A model generated the notes under the pieces. That model saw only the letters and a list, made by a program, of their open reading frames with translations. It was not told the origin of the DNA and did no database searches. Shown here piece after piece: positions 4,329-8,132 of a DNA stretch of 8,132 nt. How positions within the stretch are numbered: the first letter of the stretch is position 1; the number at the start of each line of letters is the position of its first letter. The stretch covers positions 1 through 8,132 of the forward strand of contig CAIQHW010000519.1 of NCBI GenBank assembly GCA_903871715.1, written 5' to 3'. Source of the stretch: an uncultured bacterium. Its GTDB lineage: Bacteria; Bacteroidota; Bacteroidia; Chitinophagales; CAIODY01. Made by a program: the position numbers and the translations under genes.

Positions 4329-7300
4329 ATGAAAACTATTTTTTTTGTTGTAATGATGCTTATTGCCTTTGCTGGCAATGCTTTGGCGCAACAATCGAAA
4401 TGGATTATTGGCAGTGGACAGCAAGATACGCTGGGTACTTGGAATACCTTTTCTACCAACAATTTAAGATTTTACGAAGTAGATTTTAGTGGCGCAACGC
4501 CTGTGGGCAGCGCACGACCAATTGGCAATTCTATTAGCTCCATTCAGTCCTACGGCACATCTGACCCCAGCGGACAGTTTTATGACAACAATGGCAATTT
4601 GGTTTTTTATGTTTTTGTGGCTGCCAGCACCGCTGCCAACGGCAATTATTTAACCGCCGTGGCTGATACAATTTATGTGGCTGAATATAATTCTATTACG
4701 CATAAGGATGAAGTAACGGCAAGGTTTCCAACCGTTAAATTTGGCGCATCGGTTTTAGAAATGGATGTGATAAACAAAAACTGTTTGCCCACGGGTGCCA
4801 ATGGCGATGAATACTACATTTTCTACAAAACAATAGCTTCTACCTATTTTGCCGATAACATTAATTATGTAGTGTATAATCACACCACAAAAACAGTGAG
4901 TGCGCCCACATCGCTTGCCAATCAAGTTTTAACAGGCGAAGGAATGGCGCTTTCTAAAAAGATTGCCAACACTCAAAATCGCTACTTTTTTTATACCGAA
5001 TTTGATACTTCAAACTTTACGGTAAAAATTATGGAAAGTTTGGTAACGCCTACGGGTGTTTCGGCACCCATAGTGGCTGCCGTATCGCCGGCTTATCCAT
5101 CGAGCAGCTATCCAAATGCAAACCCTTGTTGGATTTCAGTATCGCCCAACGGGCAATATTTGGCAGTGAATGTTTACAATGGGCTTAGTTTTACACAAGA
5201 TATTTTGTTGTATGACTTGAATATGCCCACAGGTGCATTAACAAACTTTCGATACATTGACGACCCTAATGGTTCAACCATAAGTTTTGATTTTTCGCCC
5301 AATAGCCAAAAGCTATACATTTATGAAAATACAGGAACTGTGATTTATTATATCAATGTACCCTCAACAAACACCTCATTAGCTTCAGCCCCGTTTTTAA
5401 ATATCACGCCTTATATTCATTGGGGTGGATGCCACATGCACACTGCGTTTGATGGCAAAATATATTTTAATCCAGGCTTTGGCACAAAAACATTGTTGCA
5501 AATTAGCAATCCCAACACCACACCAACTTTAACGCCCATTAACGCTCATTTATTTGGCACTTATCAATGGGCTGGTAGCGACTTGCCCGACCCTGTGGAT
5601 GGCGATAATTACTTTGTAAACAAGCCACTAAACATAGGGCGTGATACCAGCATTTGCGGTGCTTTTTCTATCAAATTAAAATCCATTGATTCAAACACAG
5701 TGTGGAGCAATGGCATAAAAGATTCACAAATCGTGGTTACTACCGCAGGCACTTATTCAGCCTATTTAGTTAACAACTGCGATACTATAAAAGATACTAT
5801 TCACATCACCTCAGGCACAGCTCCTACTTTTTCTTTAGGAAATGACACCAGCATTTGTGGTGTCATTTCAAAAACTTTACAAGCTGGAACATACACCGCC
5901 ACTTGGAGTACAGGCGCAACCGCCAATCAAATAGTTGTTAATTCGGCAGGCACTTATTGGGCAAAAGTTACCAACAGTTGCGGCACAAAACGAGATACTG
6001 TTGTTATCACGGCTTTAACACCACCCAATACAAATATTGGGCATGATACTGCGGTTTGTAATGGTCATTCAGTAACACTTTCTACATCCATTTCGCCTGC
6101 TACTTATTTGTGGAGTACAGGCGCAACTACTTCTTCCATTTCTGCTAATACGCAAGGTATTTATTGGTTACAAATAACTGCCAATAGTTGCAGCAAACGA
6201 GATACGATGAATTTGACTGTTCAAAATCCATTGCTACCTTTTTCATTGGGTAACGATACCACTTTTTGCCATAGCTTTTCAAAAACTTTACAAGCTGGAA
6301 CATACACCGCCACTTGGAGTACAGGCGCAACAGCTAATCAAATTGTGGTTACTTCGGCAGGCACTTATTGGGCAAAAGTTACCAACAGTTGCGGCACAAA
6401 ACGAGATACTGTTGCTATCACGGCTTTAACACCACCCACAGTAAATATTGGGCATGATACTACTGTTTGCCATCCCAACACTGTTACCCTTGCGGCTTCG
6501 CCTTCGCTTACTAATTATATGTGGAATACAGGTGCAATTACGCCCACTATTACCACCAATACACAAGGTTGGTATTGGTTGCAAAGTACCGCCAATACTT
6601 GCACCAGTAGAGATTCCATGTATCTAAAGGTTGACTCATTGCCCACTCCATTTTCATTGGGGCATGATACCACTATTTGCACCAACGCCAATTTGCAATT
6701 AACAGCCAATAGCCCAACAGCCCATTGGAGTACAGGCGCAACGGCAAAACAAATCATCATTAACAGTGCAGGTAAATATTGGGCAACTGTTACTAACCTT
6801 TGTGGCAGCGTATCAGACACTATATTAATTGCCACCGTTAATCCGCCAGCACCCATTTTTATTGGTAATGATACTGTGTTTTGCGGTGCATTTTCAAAAA
6901 CACTATCTACAAATATTGTCAACACCCATTGGAGTACAGGTGTAATAGGTAATCCTATCATAGTACATACCACAGGCACTTATTGGGCAACAGTTAGCAA
7001 TGCTTGCCGAACAGTAAGCGATACTATTCATTTATCTGAAATAGCAGCACCAAAGTTTTCATTGGGCAAGGATACATCTGTTTGCAATGGCGGCTCATTC
7101 AAATTGGGTGTAGCCGCTAATCTGTTTCCCAATGCTACCTATCATTGGCAAGATAATTCAACCAGCAATTATATCAACGCAAATGTTTCGGGCAATTATT
7201 CTTTAACTGTTACCAACCAATGTGGCAGCTATACCGATGCTGTGCAAATATCCATACTCAACACTTATTGCAACATAGCCATCCCCAACGCTTTTACACC

Positions 7301-7547
7301 AAATGGTGATGGCATCAACGATAGTTTTAAACCTATTATTGGTTGCGAATTGCCCAACTATTTATTTCGGGTGTATAATCGTTGGGGACAAATGCTATTT
7401 GAAACCACAGATATCAAACAAGGTTGGAATGGCATATTTAACGGGCAAAACGAGCCTTTGAGTGTGTTCGATTATTACCTTTCATTTTATGATGTTTGCC
7501 AACAAAAGCAACAATTTATGAAAGGCAATGTAACTTTGATTCGCTGA
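4329..7547 (+). CDS. Large secreted repeat protein with T9SS type B (gliding-motility-associated) sorting domain
   Basis: The 1072-aa product begins with a Sec signal peptide (MKTIFFVVMMLIAFAGNALA, likely cleaved before QQ at 21), which supports the ATG at 4329. Residues ~22-430 look like a beta-propeller, with blade-like strands such as WISVSPNGQYLAV, FDFSPNSQKLYIY and HTAFDGKIYFNP, ending in a DLPDPVDG segment common in this type of protein. Residues ~432-980 hold eight tandem Ig/PKD-like repeats of about 68 aa. Residues 981-1072 are a CHU_C-type domain: NAFTPNGDGINDSF, then FRVYNRWGQMLFE, GWNG and YYLSFYD, ending KGNVTLIR. Type B domains target cargo to the type IX secretion system without the type A tail; known members include SprB-like adhesins. 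The protein is inferred to be a surface or secreted adhesin-like structure; its ligand is not evident. A neuC-like gene starts 30 bp after the stop, with no terminator between. Confidence 0.9.
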   Translation: MKTIFFVVMMLIAFAGNALAQQSKWIIGSGQQDTLGTWNTFSTNNLRFYEVDFSGATPVGSARPIGNSISSIQSYGTSDPSGQFYDNNGNLVFYVFVAASTAANGNYLTAVADTIYVAEYNSITHKDEVTARFPTVKFGASVLEMDVINKNCLPTGANGDEYYIFYKTIASTYFADNINYVVYNHTTKTVSAPTSLANQVLTGEGMALSKKIANTQNRYFFYTEFDTSNFTVKIMESLVTPTGVSAPIVAAVSPAYPSSSYPNANPCWISVSPNGQYLAVNVYNGLSFTQDILLYDLNMPTGALTNFRYIDDPNGSTISFDFSPNSQKLYIYENTGTVIYYINVPSTNTSLASAPFLNITPYIHWGGCHMHTAFDGKIYFNPGFGTKTLLQISNPNTTPTLTPINAHLFGTYQWAGSDLPDPVDGDNYFVNKPLNIGRDTSICGAFSIKLKSIDSNTVWSNGIKDSQIVVTTAGTYSAYLVNNCDTIKDTIHITSGTAPTFSLGNDTSICGVISKTLQAGTYTATWSTGATANQIVVNSAGTYWAKVTNSCGTKRDTVVITALTPPNTNIGHDTAVCNGHSVTLSTSISPATYLWSTGATTSSISANTQGIYWLQITANSCSKRDTMNLTVQNPLLPFSLGNDTTFCHSFSKTLQAGTYTATWSTGATANQIVVTSAGTYWAKVTNSCGTKRDTVAITALTPPTVNIGHDTTVCHPNTVTLAASPSLTNYMWNTGAITPTITTNTQGWYWLQSTANTCTSRDSMYLKVDSLPTPFSLGHDTTICTNANLQLTANSPTAHWSTGATAKQIIINSAGKYWATVTNLCGSVSDTILIATVNPPAPIFIGNDTVFCGAFSKTLSTNIVNTHWSTGVIGNPIIVHTTGTYWATVSNACRTVSDTIHLSEIAAPKFSLGKDTSVCNGGSFKLGVAANLFPNATYHWQDNSTSNYINANVSGNYSLTVTNQCGSYTDAVQISILNTYCNIAIPNAFTPNGDGINDSFKPIIGCELPNYLFRVYNRWGQMLFETTDIKQGWNGIFNGQNEPLSVFDYYLSFYDVCQQKQQFMKGNVTLIR
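5868..6050 (+). repeat. Intragenic duplication, copy 1
   Basis: This 183-bp segment covers most of repeat 2 and the start of repeat 3. It matches 6279-6461 at an offset of 411 bp (137 codons, exactly two repeat units) with about ten differences by my count, far closer than other repeat pairs. It indicates a recent duplication or gene conversion of a two-repeat block. Confidence 0.85.
6279..6461 (+). repeat. Intragenic duplication, copy 2
   Basis: This is the second copy of the 183-bp near-identical segment, covering most of repeat 4 and the start of repeat 5. The two copies keep the reading frame, and several of the differences are synonymous (for example GCC/GCT and GTT/GTG). Confidence 0.85.
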
Positions 7548-7577
7548 TTTATTTTTTAACCATTTTCTACAACTATT

Positions 7578-8132
7578 TTGAACAAAAAAATTTGCGCCAT
7601 TACCAGTAGTCGAGCCGATTATGGCATCTTAAAACCTTTATTAAAAAAGATAGAGAGTGATGAAGCATTTGATTTAGTTGTGGTTGCCACTGGCTCTCAT
7701 TTGGATAAAAAATTTGGCAACACAATTACAGAAATTGAAAAAGAAAATTTTGCAGCGGTAGAAAAAATTCCATCTCATTTAACAGATACTTCGGCTAATG
7801 CTATCAATCATTCTATTGGCAATTTAATTGCTCATTTTTCAAATTATTATTCCACTTCAAAACCCGATTTGGTTTTAGTTTTAGGTGATAGATATGAGGT
7901 GTTTGCAGCATCCATTGCAGCTTATGTTTTACAAATTCCAATTGCACATATTCACGGCGGCGAAGTTTCAGCAGGCGCATTTGATGAAGGTTTCCGTCAT
8001 TCTATTACCAAACTATCTGCTTTGCATTTTGTGATTTGTGAAGAGTATCGAAATAGAGTAATTCAATTAGGTGAAAATCCAAAAACAGTTTTTAATGTAG
8101 GTGCATTGGTAGTTGATAATATTCAGCAAGAA
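7578..8132 (+). CDS. neuC: NeuC-type UDP-N-acetylglucosamine 2-epimerase (hydrolysing), 5' part
   Basis: The enzyme class converts UDP-GlcNAc to ManNAc (or a related sugar nucleotide to its 2-epimer) with release of UDP, the first step towards sialic or related nonulosonic acids. The frame runs open to the window edge: 185 codons of an expected ~370-390. Family motifs appear in order: ITSSRADYG (8-16), TGSHLDKKFGNT (38-49), KPDLVLVLGDRYE (95-107), IPIAHIHGGE (120-129), GAFDEGFRHSITKLSALHF (133-151) and VIQLGENPKTVFNVGAL (161-177). The start is TTG at 7578: an in-frame TAA lies at 7557, no in-frame ATG occurs in the visible part, and the conserved N-terminus begins immediately after TTG. After GGE the residues are VSAGA, where many relatives have VTEGA. 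The gene lies 30 bp behind the T9SS type B gene with no terminator between, so the two may be co-transcribed. Bacillosamine- or legionaminic-pathway variants (NeuC/LegG) cannot be separated from half the protein. Confidence 0.9.
   Translation, partial: MNKKICAITSSRADYGILKPLLKKIESDEAFDLVVVATGSHLDKKFGNTITEIEKENFAAVEKIPSHLTDTSANAINHSIGNLIAHFSNYYSTSKPDLVLVLGDRYEVFAASIAAYVLQIPIAHIHGGEVSAGAFDEGFRHSITKLSALHFVICEEYRNRVIQLGENPKTVFNVGALVVDNIQQE

Larger units (their letters stand above)
5622..7268 (+). repeat. Eight tandem ~68-aa Ig/PKD-like repeats inside the T9SS type B protein
   Basis: Repeats begin at about residues 432, 501, 569, 638, 706, 775, 844 and 910, a spacing of 66-69 aa. Each opens with [FN]-[SI]-[LI]-G-x-D-T-x-x-C, continues to W-S/N-T-G, then I-x-x-x-x-x-G-x-Y-W and V-x-N-x-C-x-x-x-x-D-T. 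The conserved cysteine pair per repeat could form a disulfide after export. Repeat 3 and repeat 5 keep the frame but differ in the central strand, pointing to an alternating two-repeat unit in the middle. Confidence 0.88.

Noticed and set aside
6515..6979. 154-aa minus-strand open frame
   Set aside because: It is antisense to the Ig/PKD-like repeats, and its length comes from their repetitive composition.

Overview
The window looks like a chromosomal segment from an AT-rich member of the Bacteroidota, probably an uncultured or environmental Chitinophagales/Sphingobacteriia-like lineage (the lineage is an inference). Four things support this. Two secreted proteins end in type IX secretion (T9SS) sorting domains, one type A and one type B (gliding-motility-associated, CHU_C-like). 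Start codons lack Shine-Dalgarno sequences and sit in A-rich leaders. Promoter-like elements match the Bacteroidota -7 consensus TAnnTTTG, once with a well-spaced -33 TTTG. Most of the protein best matches I recognise are typical of that phylum.

Layout, left to right. (1) 1-818, +: the 3' end of a secreted PKD-like protein with a T9SS type A tail. (2) 850-890: a strong hairpin/U-tract terminator, preceded by a -7-like element, so it may lie inside the greA leader. (3) 906-1376, +: greA, the transcript cleavage factor. (4) 1453-2889, +: a complete NuoM-like antiporter subunit of respiratory complex I, standing outside any nuo operon. (5) 2922-2962: a bidirectional terminator between convergent genes. 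(6) 2991-3689, -: a 232-aa protein with a fibronectin-III-like C-terminal half, driven by a textbook Bacteroidota promoter. (7) 3690-4328: a 639-bp stretch without a confident gene. It holds a degenerate 21-bp tandem array organised into a 105-bp higher-order repeat, with perfect palindromes at or near both ends. (8) 4329-7547, +: a 1072-aa exported protein with a beta-propeller-like N-terminal part, eight tandem ~68-aa Ig/PKD-like repeats and a T9SS type B sorting domain. (9) 7578 to the window end, +: the first 185 codons of a NeuC-type UDP-GlcNAc 2-epimerase, starting at TTG.

The genes do not form one pathway. greA and nuoM are housekeeping genes. The two T9SS cargo proteins are surface or secreted proteins. 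The neuC-like gene, 30 bp after the large adhesin-like gene, probably opens a surface-glycan (nonulosonic acid or N-acetylmannosamine) gene group that continues beyond the window. The least explained part is the 3.86-4.27 kb repeat region: a satellite-like array whose 21-bp unit is both seven codons and two helical turns. I see no CRISPR array, transposase, tRNA or rRNA.
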